This document shows, one piece after another, positions 17,650-26,308 of a stretch of DNA of 64,000 nt. The stretch is from Pseudomonas sp. CC120222-01a. Its GTDB lineage: Bacteria; Pseudomonadota; Gammaproteobacteria; Pseudomonadales; Pseudomonadaceae. The DNA lies in the NCBI RefSeq assembly GCF_003097235.1, contig NZ_QEQQ01000014.1, forward strand, positions 62,001 through 126,000, in the 5' to 3' direction. Under the pieces are notes generated by a model. That model searched no databases. It was given only the letters and a program-made list of their open reading frames with translations, and had not been told where the DNA came from. Positions within the stretch are counted from its first letter, which is position 1; every line of letters begins with the position of its first letter. Position numbers and translations under genes: made by a program.

Positions 17650-18420
17650 GGCCGTAACGCTGCTCTTGCTCTTGCTCTTGCTCTTGCTCTGCTTTTGCTT
17701 TTGCTTTTGCTTTTGCTTTGGCTTCTAAGCGCGCGATAGTTCAGGCGACGCAAATTGCGACTTCAGGAGGCCGAACGCAGGTCTTGCGGAGGGAGGTGAC
17801 GGGCATGGATGCCCGTCAAGCGCTGGGCCCCAGGATGGGGCCTGCAGCGCGGTCCTCCCGGGAGCAAGGCCGGAGTGAGGGGACCCCGGAGCGTAGCGCA
17901 GGGGCCGGATGATGGGAGCGGGCGGCTTTGGTTACTTTGGCCAAGACCAAAGTAACCCGCCGGAAGGGCGGAAAGGTGACTGTGCGCCACCATCGCAAAT
18001 GAATGCGCACCTGATCTAAAAGCCGAAAGCCGAAAGCCGAAAGCCGAAAGCCAAAAGCCAAAAGCCCGACTGCAGCGGTTTTGAATCAGTCGAGTGCATT
18101 CATTTGCGATGACGACGCACAGTCACCTTTCCGCCCTTACGGCGGGTCACTTTTTGTCAAACGCGACAAAAAGTAACCAAAAAACGCTGGCTCCCATCAT
18201 CCGGCCCCTGCGCTGCGCTCCGGGGTTCCCTCGCTCCGGCCTTGCTCCCGGGAGGACCGCGCTGCAGGCCCCATCCTGGGGCCCAGCGCTTGACGGGCAT
18301 CCATGCCCGTCACCTCCCTCCGCAAGGCCTGCGCTCGGCCTCCTGAAGTCGCATTCGGCGTTTGCTGAACTACCGTGCGCTTAGAAGCAGAGCAAAAGCA
18401 AGAGCAAAAGCAAGATGAAG
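17650..18420. repeat. ~750-bp palindromic repeat element with hexamer-repeat tips, copy A
   Basis: The left tip is a run of CTTGCT/TTTGCT hexamers (about 17663-17720); the right tip is the inverse (GAGCAAAAGC..., about 18385-18415). Between them two long arms are inverted copies: GACTTCAGGAGGCC, GGGAGGTGACGGGCATGGAT, CCTCCCGGGAGCAAGG, GGGGCCGGATGATGGGAGC and GGCGGAAAGGTGACTGTGCG each recur on the opposite strand in reverse order. The centre (18019-18065) holds tandem AAAGCCG/AAAGCCA heptamers. A related copy lies at 42763-43517. No protein with recognisable features is encoded; open frames in it are by-products of the palindrome. From 18421 to 18657 I see no gene beyond the promoter of the next one. 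Confidence 0.85.
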
Positions 18421-18657
18421 CGTAAACATCCGCTGAATACACATTACGTGCCAGCAACTATTGGCTTCAGTCCACCGATACCAGCATTCCCCTAACAACC
18501 GTATCCCCATGCTGCTTGGCAAGCGCCTGGAGGTCGGGGGCATTAGGACTGGATAAACCGAACAGAGTCTGACAGATCCACCGCTATCGCGTAGAATAAG
18601 CCCCTTGTTGGTGATGGATTACAACCTGAGTCAAATCACATCCATAAAGGACTATTC

Positions 18658-19146
18658 ATGCGTAAATTTATCTGTTTGCCAGTCTCGAAAGTAACCCGTA
18701 TTACGCTTCTTCCGCTCATTGCACTGACCTTTGGCACGACAGCAACGGCGGCTGATTACGCCTGTGACGGATTTGTCGGTAGTTTCGCCAATCGTCCCGA
18801 TAACGAAGCAGTCTTTAAAATTGCTAAAGATGGCGACGGCTTTGTATTGTTTGCCCAAGGTGACTCACCTGACGACTGGGAGCGCGTGCCGCTGAAGGTT
18901 GGCATACCCGAAGATATACAGAAAGAGATGGTCGCGGAGGGAAGAAAAATGATTCCGCTAACGTGCGCATTATCAGCTGACGGCGTTTTACTCTGGCAGT
19001 TTCCGGCCGGTAGCCCAGATAACCCTTCTGAGAGCAAAAGCCGCAACCTTTACAAGTACCCGCAAAAGACGCCTTATTTTATGGTCGTCAACGCGGGAGT
19101 TGTTGCTGGGGAAACTGGACTATACCGAGTTAGAACAGAGGATTAA
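18658..19146 (+). CDS. small secreted protein of unknown function; candidate immunity protein
   Basis: 162 residues with an AAAGGA about 8 nt before the ATG. The first 31 residues look like a signal peptide (VTRITLLPLIALTFGTTATA, cleavage before ADYAC). The mature part is about 130 residues with two Cys (YACDG and LTCALSADG) that could form a disulfide. I do not recognise the family. Base composition is clearly more AT-rich than the neighbours, which suggests acquisition with the type VI cassette next to it. It is convergent with vgrG-tle3-tla3-PAAR and periplasmic, which is where a Tle3-type lipase would have to be neutralised. That role is speculation from position and targeting only. Confidence 0.65.
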   Translation: MRKFICLPVSKVTRITLLPLIALTFGTTATAADYACDGFVGSFANRPDNEAVFKIAKDGDGFVLFAQGDSPDDWERVPLKVGIPEDIQKEMVAEGRKMIPLTCALSADGVLLWQFPAGSPDNPSESKSRNLYKYPQKTPYFMVVNAGVVAGETGLYRVRTED

Positions 19147-19174
19147 GCCCGCCTAGGGTAAGCGTCCGCTCAAC

Positions 19175-19378
19175 TCACCCTGCGAAAGTTCCCCGGAAGT
19201 TGCGCGCATGTTCGCCAGTACGGCTTGTGAAGTCGAAGACCACCGCCCTGAGCGCCGAAAACGGCGTCATGCTGCAGGCCCAGACATAGGCTTGGTGGTT
19301 TTCTTCTCGCCCGGCGCAACCATTTGCACAGGTGTTTCATCAGCGTGAATCACGCCCTGCTTCAGCACCGTTTTGGGC
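19175..19378 (-). pseudogene. IS66-family transposase remnant
   Basis: Read on the minus strand, the sequence encodes KTVLKQGVIHADETPVQMVA, the first catalytic Asp region of IS66 TnpC (HADETP). After a frame change it continues HQAYVWACSM and ALRAVVFDFTSRTGEHARNF, which is the next conserved IS66 block (Y.WAY...FDF...R). Start, N-terminus, the remaining catalytic residues and the C-terminus are all missing, so it is a dead fragment. It abuts a truncated tla3 fragment at about 19379, implying that insertion and deletion by an IS66 element broke that gene. Confidence 0.75.
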
Positions 19379-19610
19379 CTCTATCTGGTTTCGATAGTTC
19401 GCAAACTCTGCCTTCTCACTTGCCAAGGCATTGCCAAAGATCAGCTGCAGCGAGCCGACAATAACGGCAATGCCCCAGGCCATGACGGGTTTCATGTCGC
19501 GAAGTATCATGCCGGTCTCCTGTGCTTTGAGTTGGACAATCCAGATGAAGCAGAGCCAGAGCACAAGCTGTACTCTGGCGATCCGCTGATGAGGTTCGAA
19601 GTTGGTGCTC
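19379..19610 (-). pseudogene. truncated second copy of the tla3 N-terminus
   Basis: The minus strand encodes CFIWIVQLKAQETGMILRDM and then KPVMAWGIAVIVGSLQLIFG and NALASEKAEFANYRNQIEAQ. This is nearly the N-terminal 75 residues of the intact tla3 gene at 19889-21577 (FIWIVQLKAQETNMVLRDMK ... NALASEKAEFANYRNQ), with a short internal deletion (the IHWW segment). Similarity on DNA extends back almost to the original start. The frame then runs into the IS66 remnant. It lies just downstream of the PAAR gene, so the cassette probably once carried a second effector/adaptor module. Confidence 0.8.
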
Positions 19611-19622
19611 TGAATCTCGTGA

Positions 19623-19892
19623 CTACTCGACGCTCACACTCAGCGCATGGCTGGCCACGCCGTGACATCCGCATGCCAGCCGATGGCCTTGCAGCACCAC
19701 CGGCTTACCACCCATGCGTCGGCTTGGATGCCCCTCGACAAAGGCAAAAACCCCTTGATGCAGCGGGCAACTGGCCTTGTCGCCCAGCACCGCTGGCGTT
19801 TTCCCGTTGACGGTGTGGGTGCCAGCCAGCTGGCATGACAACACGCTGCCCCCGCTGCTGGTGGGGTCACCCAGGCAGATGGGATGGCTCAT
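19623..19892 (-). CDS. PAAR-domain protein (T6SS spike tip)
   Basis: 89 residues beginning MSHPICLGDPTSSGGSVLSC with the PAAR pattern of Gly-Asp/Pro turns: GDPTSSGG, TVNGKTPAVLGDKASCPLHQ, GKPVVLQGHRLACGCHGVAS. PAAR proteins sharpen the VgrG trimer and can carry effectors. The ATG overlaps the tla3 stop (ATGA), making this the last gene of the vgrG-tle3-tla3-PAAR cassette. It has no C-terminal toxin extension. Confidence 0.9.
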   Translation of the reverse strand: MSHPICLGDPTSSGGSVLSCQLAGTHTVNGKTPAVLGDKASCPLHQGVFAFVEGHPSRRMGGKPVVLQGHRLACGCHGVASHALSVSVE

Positions 19893-21577
19893 GCCTTCGG
19901 TCGTCCGATACTTGGGAGGCCATATTTGAAGGGGTCAGCGCCACGGTTCTGCTGGTTCTTCGCTTTGCGCGCCTCATCCGGTGGGCTGATCATCTGCACG
20001 GTGAGGCTGCCGTCGCTGCCAGCGTAGACCACGGCACTGGCACCGCCATCGAGGTAGCTGGCGATGGTGGCCAGGTTGATTTCCACCAGCGCGCTGCTGA
20101 CGCCGGTATTGCCCAGGCGCCGACCGATGTCATAGCCCTCGTCGACATTGCCCACGTCCAGGCCTTGGCCATCGGTATTGAGGCTGTGCAGGGCGTTGGT
20201 CAGGGCGATTTCCGCTTCAGCGTTGTTAGTGGTGTCGTAGAACACGCGTACGGGTTTTTGCCCGGCAGGCAGGGTATCGAGGGCCTTGAGCCAGCCTGCT
20301 TGCAAGGCCTTGGCCTGCAATGCGGGTTTGAGGCGCTTGCCGTGTTCGTCCTGCATCGAGACCTTGATCGGACGGTGTAGGTAGCCCAGCACCGGCGCTG
20401 CGTCGAACTCCTTCAGTTGGTGTTCGGCCCAACGCACGGGCAGCCAGGGGGACGGTTCGAAATGGCCCGGACCGCGGTTGTCGATGGTTTTCCACAAGCT
20501 AGGTAGTTGCGATTGCCAGTAGGCGGTGGACATGGTGCCGGGTGGTAATAGCACTTTATTGCCTTTGGCATGCTCGGCGGCTACATACCAATCTCCAAAA
20601 GCCTTGCTCCGGTCCCAATAAAACGCCCACAACTTGCCAAAGTCAGTTTTTTTGTCCTGATTGTCCTCGGCGTCACGGGTTACGAAGGGACGAATGTAGC
20701 GGTCCACTCGGTCCGAACGTGTGACCAGCAGGCCCGTCATACTTTCGTAGATCGTTGGAACCACGTGGCCATTTTGCAATCCCGGTGTGCCGGGTTTGCG
20801 ATAGCCGTTTCGCGTCACGTCACCGTCCTCACTTGCGATCAAGGCTTGTGGCACCTTCGGGTTATCGTCAAAAAACGTGAACATTCGCTCGATCATGCCT
20901 TGAGCATGCGTCGTGCTTTCATTGTCTTGCCACAAAAACTGGGTAACGCCCAAGGTCGCGGCGTTACGGCCTGAGTTGATCAGGCCTGCAGCACTGTCGG
21001 CGCTGTCGTAGGGGGCGGGCGGTCCCAGCGCAAACACCGGGATTGGCCAGTACGCCACTGCCTCACCTGCTGAGTTTTTGAATGCGATACGGACTTTAAT
21101 GTCTCTGGAGCTTCGCCTTGTGTCTAATGATGGGTCGTAGTCTTTCGCGTCCTGCGAGTAAATCGATGCGAAATTGTCGTTCTTCTTTTTGATAAACTGC
21201 CAGATTTTGGACTGGCCATCTGTGTAAATTCCAAGTCCGACCCCCCGAATTTCTAAGGCGTAGGTGCGAACTTGAGTGGCCTGTTGTTCGGCGTTTCTGA
21301 GCTCCATCTGGTTGCGATAATTGGCAAACTCTGCCTTCTCACTTGCCAGGGCATTGCCCCACCAATGAATGCCGAAGATCATCAGTAGCGGGCTGACAAT
21401 AGCGGCAATGCCCCAAGCTAGGACGGGTTTCATGTCCCTAAGTACCATGTTAGTTTCCTGTGCTTTGAGTTGAACAATCCAGATGAAGCTGATCCAGAGT
21501 ACAAGGAGTACCCCGGCGATCCACAGATAAAGTTTAAGGTTGGGCCGCGTCTGAGGGGAGGGCGGATTGTCCTTCAT
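19889..21577 (-). CDS. tla3: Tla3-type adaptor for a T6SS phospholipase effector (DUF2875 family)
   Basis: 562 residues from the ATG at 21577 (MKDNPPSPQTRPNLKLYLWI), which overlaps the tle3 stop. Two N-terminal membrane segments (LYLWIAGVLLVLWISFIWIV and WGIAAIVSPLLMIFGIHWWG) precede a long soluble region. The sequence and its place directly after a Tle3-type lipase gene fit Tla3, the accessory protein that in P. aeruginosa helps Tle3 reach VgrG2b. The lower GC of the first third contrasts with the vgrG gene. The family assignment rests on recalled similarity and synteny. Confidence 0.75.
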   Translation of the reverse strand: MKDNPPSPQTRPNLKLYLWIAGVLLVLWISFIWIVQLKAQETNMVLRDMKPVLAWGIAAIVSPLLMIFGIHWWGNALASEKAEFANYRNQMELRNAEQQATQVRTYALEIRGVGLGIYTDGQSKIWQFIKKKNDNFASIYSQDAKDYDPSLDTRRSSRDIKVRIAFKNSAGEAVAYWPIPVFALGPPAPYDSADSAAGLINSGRNAATLGVTQFLWQDNESTTHAQGMIERMFTFFDDNPKVPQALIASEDGDVTRNGYRKPGTPGLQNGHVVPTIYESMTGLLVTRSDRVDRYIRPFVTRDAEDNQDKKTDFGKLWAFYWDRSKAFGDWYVAAEHAKGNKVLLPPGTMSTAYWQSQLPSLWKTIDNRGPGHFEPSPWLPVRWAEHQLKEFDAAPVLGYLHRPIKVSMQDEHGKRLKPALQAKALQAGWLKALDTLPAGQKPVRVFYDTTNNAEAEIALTNALHSLNTDGQGLDVGNVDEGYDIGRRLGNTGVSSALVEINLATIASYLDGGASAVVYAGSDGSLTVQMISPPDEARKAKNQQNRGADPFKYGLPSIGRPKA

Positions 21578-23589
21578 CGGCCAACTCCTTGTTCGGGTGC
21601 TGTGACTACCAGAGACGGTGGCGTAAGTGATACCAGACCAGAAGGTGGGAATACGCCTTCTGCATAATACTGAGAGCTGGCAGTCACTAATGCTTGTGCC
21701 TCCCCACTCAGTCTTGCCCACCCCGGCAATTTAATGACTTCCATAAATGTCGCTTTATCCAACTTCCAGTCCGCAATCGCAACCAACACCTCCCGCATAT
21801 CCGGGTCATCAAGGCTGTGCGCCTGGCCAATAGCAATGTCCATTGCTGTCACCCAGCGCTGGTTCTCCGGGCTGCGCAAAACCGCCGAGTGGTAACTGTT
21901 AGGCTCCCTTTCTTTCGGATCTTCGCGCATCCGGTCCTGGATTTCGTTAGGCGTTTCTTCACGGTAAATGACGTACTCTTTCACCTCTGAGCCTTGATGC
22001 ACGGCAGCTTGGCTTATGGCTGAAGTTTGATCACCGGGTTCTTTGCCAGCGTTCCACCGGGCCAGTTCTTCATCCGTGTTCACGCGATGAGGGCTGGTAC
22101 GCACCTTGAACCATTTGAAGCGGGCTTTCGGATTGCCCAGTGCGGAGCGGATACTCACGTCATCGGGGCTGTCCATGCCTGCCTGTGTGGGTGTGCCCTC
22201 CACTGCCTCGCCGCCAAACAGCTCAGGAGCATGGGGTGGGGTTAAAGGTTCGGCATTGATCAGCACTTCCTCACCTTTTGCTATTGGCGCTTGCGAGGCC
22301 ACGGCGCCGGCTTTCCACCCGCCAGGGTAGCGGGGTTCCCCTTTGGCACGCAGCACCGTTTGTTGTATGGCGTCGCCGACCAGTACCGGCTGACCGTCGC
22401 GATGACGCTTGGTCCACAGGCGCTGGTAAAACCGCACGGACTGCAACGCCGCCATCGCCGGTTTGCCGTCTGGCAAGGTATTGGGCACCCCATACGTACC
22501 GATGCCATGCACGTCGTCCAAGGCGACCGTGGTGTCGTCCGGGCAGAAGTACAGGTAAACCTTGCCGCGGTTGTCGCGTTCGGGGAAAACGGTCAGGTTA
22601 CCGACCTTGTCCTGGCGCGAGCCCTGTATGGGTGACCATCTGGGGCCCGTGCGACCGCCGTAGGTCTTGCTGTCCCTGAGTGCGGACAGCGGCGGCTGGG
22701 CGTGGGGTGCCTGGGTGACTGCGGTGGCGATGTTGATCAAGGTGGCGAGCGTGTCATGGCCTTTGGGGGTGGTTTTGGGCAGCACACTGTAAGGCGTGTC
22801 CACCATGATGACGGTGTCGGCACAGCGTTGGCCCTTGTCGATCAACAGGGCTTGCGCAAGCAGGGTAATCAAGGTGCCTTGACTGTGGCCCATGATGGTG
22901 ATGGTTTCATCAGGCGATACACGGCGGATCTCACTGACCAACATGGCCAATCGCGTTGCTGCGAGCACAAAGTAACGCCGGTGTGGACCTTCACCCATGT
23001 ACTGGGTGTTGGAGAGCATGGGTTGTGCGAGATGCCGGATAAACTTGGCAAAGCCGGGGCTGTACATCTCCAGCAGGTTGTTGGTGGCATTGGCGAAGAA
23101 CCCGCCGCCTTTGGCGAAGTGCCGGTCCAGGCGGTTTTCGAAGACGTCCTGGTATTGGCCGCGCAGTTTGGTCGGGTCGTCGTTTTTATCGCGCTTGATC
23201 TCGCCAGGCTCAGCGCGATAGCCCCAGTAAAACGGGATCATCAGGCTGCGTGTTTTCGGGGCGGCCGTGTCTCGCCGATAGAGGTACGTGTCTGGATCGT
23301 CCAGCTTTGCAATGTCATCTTCACTGCGCTCTTCAACTGGGCGTTTGTCCGCAGCACTGTAGGCGGCCCCATACCGCCCCGCCTTCAGATCAGGCCGATC
23401 CAAACGCTCATTTACCCCTTGGCACAACCCCGTCTCCACCGACTCGTAGGAAGCCCCCGGGTCATTCACACCGTGCAAGAAGATCACCACTCCTGGCAGG
23501 TCGGCGGGCACCTCCATTTTGCGTTCGGTACTGAAGTTGGGTACCAGCCGTGTGACGCTTTCAGCCACGGTAATTTGATCGCCACTCAT
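21574..23589 (-). CDS. tle3: Tle3-family T6SS antibacterial phospholipase/lipase effector
   Basis: 671 residues. An alpha/beta-hydrolase core is visible: GVVIFLHGVNDPGASY near residue 33 and the nucleophile elbow TITIMGHSQGTLITLLAQAL near residue 220. The C-terminal region is consistent with the DUF3274 extension of Tle3 proteins. There is no signal peptide, as expected for a VgrG-delivered effector that reaches the target-cell periplasm and attacks phospholipids. Its start overlaps the vgrG stop and its stop overlaps the tla3 start (both ATGA), so stoichiometry is likely set by coupled translation. No immunity gene lies between vgrG and tle3. Confidence 0.85.
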   Translation of the reverse strand: MSGDQITVAESVTRLVPNFSTERKMEVPADLPGVVIFLHGVNDPGASYESVETGLCQGVNERLDRPDLKAGRYGAAYSAADKRPVEERSEDDIAKLDDPDTYLYRRDTAAPKTRSLMIPFYWGYRAEPGEIKRDKNDDPTKLRGQYQDVFENRLDRHFAKGGGFFANATNNLLEMYSPGFAKFIRHLAQPMLSNTQYMGEGPHRRYFVLAATRLAMLVSEIRRVSPDETITIMGHSQGTLITLLAQALLIDKGQRCADTVIMVDTPYSVLPKTTPKGHDTLATLINIATAVTQAPHAQPPLSALRDSKTYGGRTGPRWSPIQGSRQDKVGNLTVFPERDNRGKVYLYFCPDDTTVALDDVHGIGTYGVPNTLPDGKPAMAALQSVRFYQRLWTKRHRDGQPVLVGDAIQQTVLRAKGEPRYPGGWKAGAVASQAPIAKGEEVLINAEPLTPPHAPELFGGEAVEGTPTQAGMDSPDDVSIRSALGNPKARFKWFKVRTSPHRVNTDEELARWNAGKEPGDQTSAISQAAVHQGSEVKEYVIYREETPNEIQDRMREDPKEREPNSYHSAVLRSPENQRWVTAMDIAIGQAHSLDDPDMREVLVAIADWKLDKATFMEVIKLPGWARLSGEAQALVTASSQYYAEGVFPPSGLVSLTPPSLVVTAPEQGVGR

Positions 23590-26141
23590 TGGCTGCCTCC
23601 TTTGCTGCTGGTGGTGCGCAAGGCAGCCACTTGTGCCTGATGCATCGCCTCGCGCTCGACGTGCTCGGTAAGCCCGTTGGCATCGGTCAGGCCTTGTACG
23701 GTGCTGCCGTCTTCGAGCCTGATCTGGTAGGCGTGGTCTACGGCCATCCGCACGCTGTCTTCAGCGTGCCCCGGGTAGTGGAAGGCCAGGCGTTGCGCCG
23801 CCGGGTCGCGGGTGAATGCCGGGACCTGGGCGCTGTCGGTTTTAGGGCCTACCCAGTCATGCTCGCTGGCATGAACGATCACCTTGCCCTGGCTGCCGAT
23901 TTCGACACCGCCGCCGATCTTGATGTAGCTGCCGTCATCGGCCACCAGGCGAATGGTGGGAGCGGTGACGACTACTTCGCCTTCGGCGGCCGACAGGTGC
24001 AGGTTCTTCTGTGCATTGACGGTGATGTCGTCTTCCTGGGCCTGCACCAACACCTTGCCGCGGTTGGCGATGGCGCTGATGCCTTCATCCTGGGCGAAGG
24101 CACTGATCCCCTTGCCGGCCTGCAGGCGCATGGCGGCGCCGCTGGTCAATTGCAGGTGGTCCTGGGCGGTGGTGTCGTGGTTGGCGCCGGCATAGTGGAG
24201 TTGCGAGCGCGGTGTGGCACTGGCAATACCTGCCGCAGCCGCAACGGCCATGACGGGTTCGCCAGGGCTGTCGCTGTCGGGTGCCGGCCACTGTTTCAGG
24301 GCCTGGCTCACGGCGTCGATGCCCCCGCTGTCCATGGCTGCACCGCCTCGTGCGGCGGCAGTTTGCCCGAGGCTTTTGAACAGCTCGCCACACTCGGCCA
24401 GCAGCTTGAGCAGCTCCTCGCGGTCCAGCTGCGCCCCCGTGGCGTCCTGCCGTGCATAGGTGGTCAGCAACAGGCCTTGGGCGGCACGCAGGGCCATCGC
24501 GGCGTCGGTGCGCAATTCGGCACCGTTGCCACGGGCCTTGGCCTGGCCGTCAGTGCGTGGCTCGGTGAGCTTGCCCAGGTTGAGTGCCGTGGCCTGGTGC
24601 GTGGTACCGACGCGGGCACGCAAGGCGCCGGGTGTGTCATCGAACAACAGCTCGTTGAAACCCCGGCCCTTGTGCTCCTGGGTCTGGATGCCGGACAGCA
24701 CGCGGTTGCCTGGCAGGCCTGAGGCTTTGCTGAACCGCGGCGGTGTGTGGTCGGCGTTGTACAGCACCGAGGTGACCACGGGGCGGTCGATATCGCCGGC
24801 CAGGAAGGTGACCAGCACTTCCTGGCCGATACGTGGCAAGAACTGATGGCCGAAGCCACTGCCCGCGCTGGGCATCGCTACCCGCACCCAGGTGGTGCCC
24901 TGCGGCAGGCTGTCGCCGCGCTGCCAGTGGAACCTGACCTGGACCCGCGCCAGCTCATCGGTGAAGACTTCTTCGCCGTCCGGCCCGACCACGATCGCGC
25001 TGAGCGGCCCATTGATGGTGGGGCGCGGCACGGTGATCGGGTGGCGGTAAGGGATGCTCTGGCGAATACAGACGAACTGGTTGTCGTAACCTGCGGGCTC
25101 ATCGGATAAGTAGTTGTTGCGGCCCTGGTGCGCGACCGACACCAGCAGGAACTGGCGAGCCTCCGCCGGGCCGTGTTCATGGTCGAAGTGCTGGGTCAGT
25201 TCAAAGCTGTAGCCCGGCCGCATGGCTCGGCAGTTGCTGCTGCCGGTGAAGGTCTTGGCCTGGGCCTCGATGATCTCCAGGTGGCGGCGCACCAGCGCCT
25301 CGCCCTCGTCGCGCAGACCATGGCTGTAGGCACCGAAAAAATCGTAGACCTCATAGGGCGGGGCGTCGCCTTGCTCATTGAGGCTGACCATGTCGATGGA
25401 CAACGGATTTCTTGGCTGCTTGTAGTCGAACGTCTGGATGGCCATCTTGCCCGGTTGCAAGGCCCGGTGGCTGTGCCACTGGGTGATCGAATCACTGGTC
25501 TCGGTGACAAAGGCGCTGTGGTAGCGGATTCGCGGTTGTTCGGGCAGCGCTTCCAGGCCCTGGGATCGATCGGTGATGATCAGGCTGTGCCCGTCCTTGC
25601 TGTGATCGAAGTAGAAGAACAGGCCGTCCTGCTCCAGCAAGCGCAATACGAAGTTCAGGTCGGTTTCGCGATACTGGGTGATGTAGCTGTAGGATTTGAG
25701 CGGTTTCAGCAGGCGAAACTCGAATTGGCCCAACCCGCCATAGTGCTCGAACACCGTGCGGATGACCGTTTCAATGGTCTGCTCTTGAAAGATCCGCGAA
25801 TCGACGCGTCTTGTCAGCATCCACAGCCAGGGGCTGAGTGTCGCGCTGTAACGCGCCAGGCCACCGTCGCTGCCCTGCAGGTTGAAGCGGGTGATGTGGC
25901 CATGGATAGGGCGCACGCCGCCGTCGGCAAGTTCGATCTCGAGAAGGGCGGGTTGGCCCATCAATGATTTGAGTTCGAGCCTGGCATCCTGGCTGATCAG
26001 CGCCAGCTCGAAACTGAACAGCGTGGACAACCCCTCATTGCCGGTGAAGTGCTCCAGCAACAACGCCTGGTCGCCCTGGATGGGGGTGGTGAGCTTGATC
26101 AAACGGCGGTTTTGGGGCGCAAAAATGTTCGTCAATTCCAT
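23586..26141 (-). CDS. vgrG: VgrG spike protein (type VI secretion)
   Basis: 851 residues from the ATG at 26141 (MELTNIFAPQNRRLIKLTTP), preceded by AAGGAA; a TTG at 26162 is a weaker alternative. The N-terminal gp27-like part includes TLFSFELALISQDARLELKS and RETDLNFVLRLLEQDGLFFY. The gp5 OB-fold follows with FLPRIGQEVLVTFLAGDIDR. The C-terminal beta-helix/DUF2345 region shows NAQKNLHLSAAEGEVVVTAP. No T6SS sheath or baseplate genes are in the window, so this is an orphan vgrG served by a machine encoded elsewhere. It heads the effector cassette tle3-tla3-PAAR. Confidence 0.95.
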   Translation of the reverse strand: MELTNIFAPQNRRLIKLTTPIQGDQALLLEHFTGNEGLSTLFSFELALISQDARLELKSLMGQPALLEIELADGGVRPIHGHITRFNLQGSDGGLARYSATLSPWLWMLTRRVDSRIFQEQTIETVIRTVFEHYGGLGQFEFRLLKPLKSYSYITQYRETDLNFVLRLLEQDGLFFYFDHSKDGHSLIITDRSQGLEALPEQPRIRYHSAFVTETSDSITQWHSHRALQPGKMAIQTFDYKQPRNPLSIDMVSLNEQGDAPPYEVYDFFGAYSHGLRDEGEALVRRHLEIIEAQAKTFTGSSNCRAMRPGYSFELTQHFDHEHGPAEARQFLLVSVAHQGRNNYLSDEPAGYDNQFVCIRQSIPYRHPITVPRPTINGPLSAIVVGPDGEEVFTDELARVQVRFHWQRGDSLPQGTTWVRVAMPSAGSGFGHQFLPRIGQEVLVTFLAGDIDRPVVTSVLYNADHTPPRFSKASGLPGNRVLSGIQTQEHKGRGFNELLFDDTPGALRARVGTTHQATALNLGKLTEPRTDGQAKARGNGAELRTDAAMALRAAQGLLLTTYARQDATGAQLDREELLKLLAECGELFKSLGQTAAARGGAAMDSGGIDAVSQALKQWPAPDSDSPGEPVMAVAAAAGIASATPRSQLHYAGANHDTTAQDHLQLTSGAAMRLQAGKGISAFAQDEGISAIANRGKVLVQAQEDDITVNAQKNLHLSAAEGEVVVTAPTIRLVADDGSYIKIGGGVEIGSQGKVIVHASEHDWVGPKTDSAQVPAFTRDPAAQRLAFHYPGHAEDSVRMAVDHAYQIRLEDGSTVQGLTDANGLTEHVEREAMHQAQVAALRTTSSKGGSQ

Positions 26142-26308
26142 CGACGTCAGATTCCTTGGCAAAACAAGCTGCGCAACGTAGCACAGGTTGCGACAGAACC
26201 TGACGCATCAGGGGCGGGTCAATGTTTGTCAAGACGTGACGGTCATTCCATTAACAGGTTTTTTCACCTATTGTCGGGCATCCGTCCATGATCGATCCGT
26301 CAACTGCC

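Noticed and set aside
18010..18070. Short tandem AAAGCCG/AAAGCCA repeats resembling an array
   Set aside because: Contiguous heptamers without spacers; not a CRISPR.
17718..18457. Several 64-96-residue frames on both strands within the palindromic element, sharing QALGPRMGPAARSSREQG
   Set aside because: They arise because the DNA is an inverted repeat; the same peptide appears from both arms and from the second copy. No ribosome sites.
18465..18580. Minus-strand frame ending SPNAPDLQALAKQHG... next to the palindromic element
   Set aside because: It reads like the end of a protein but is only about 38 codons after a stop, with no start or known match; chance cannot be excluded.
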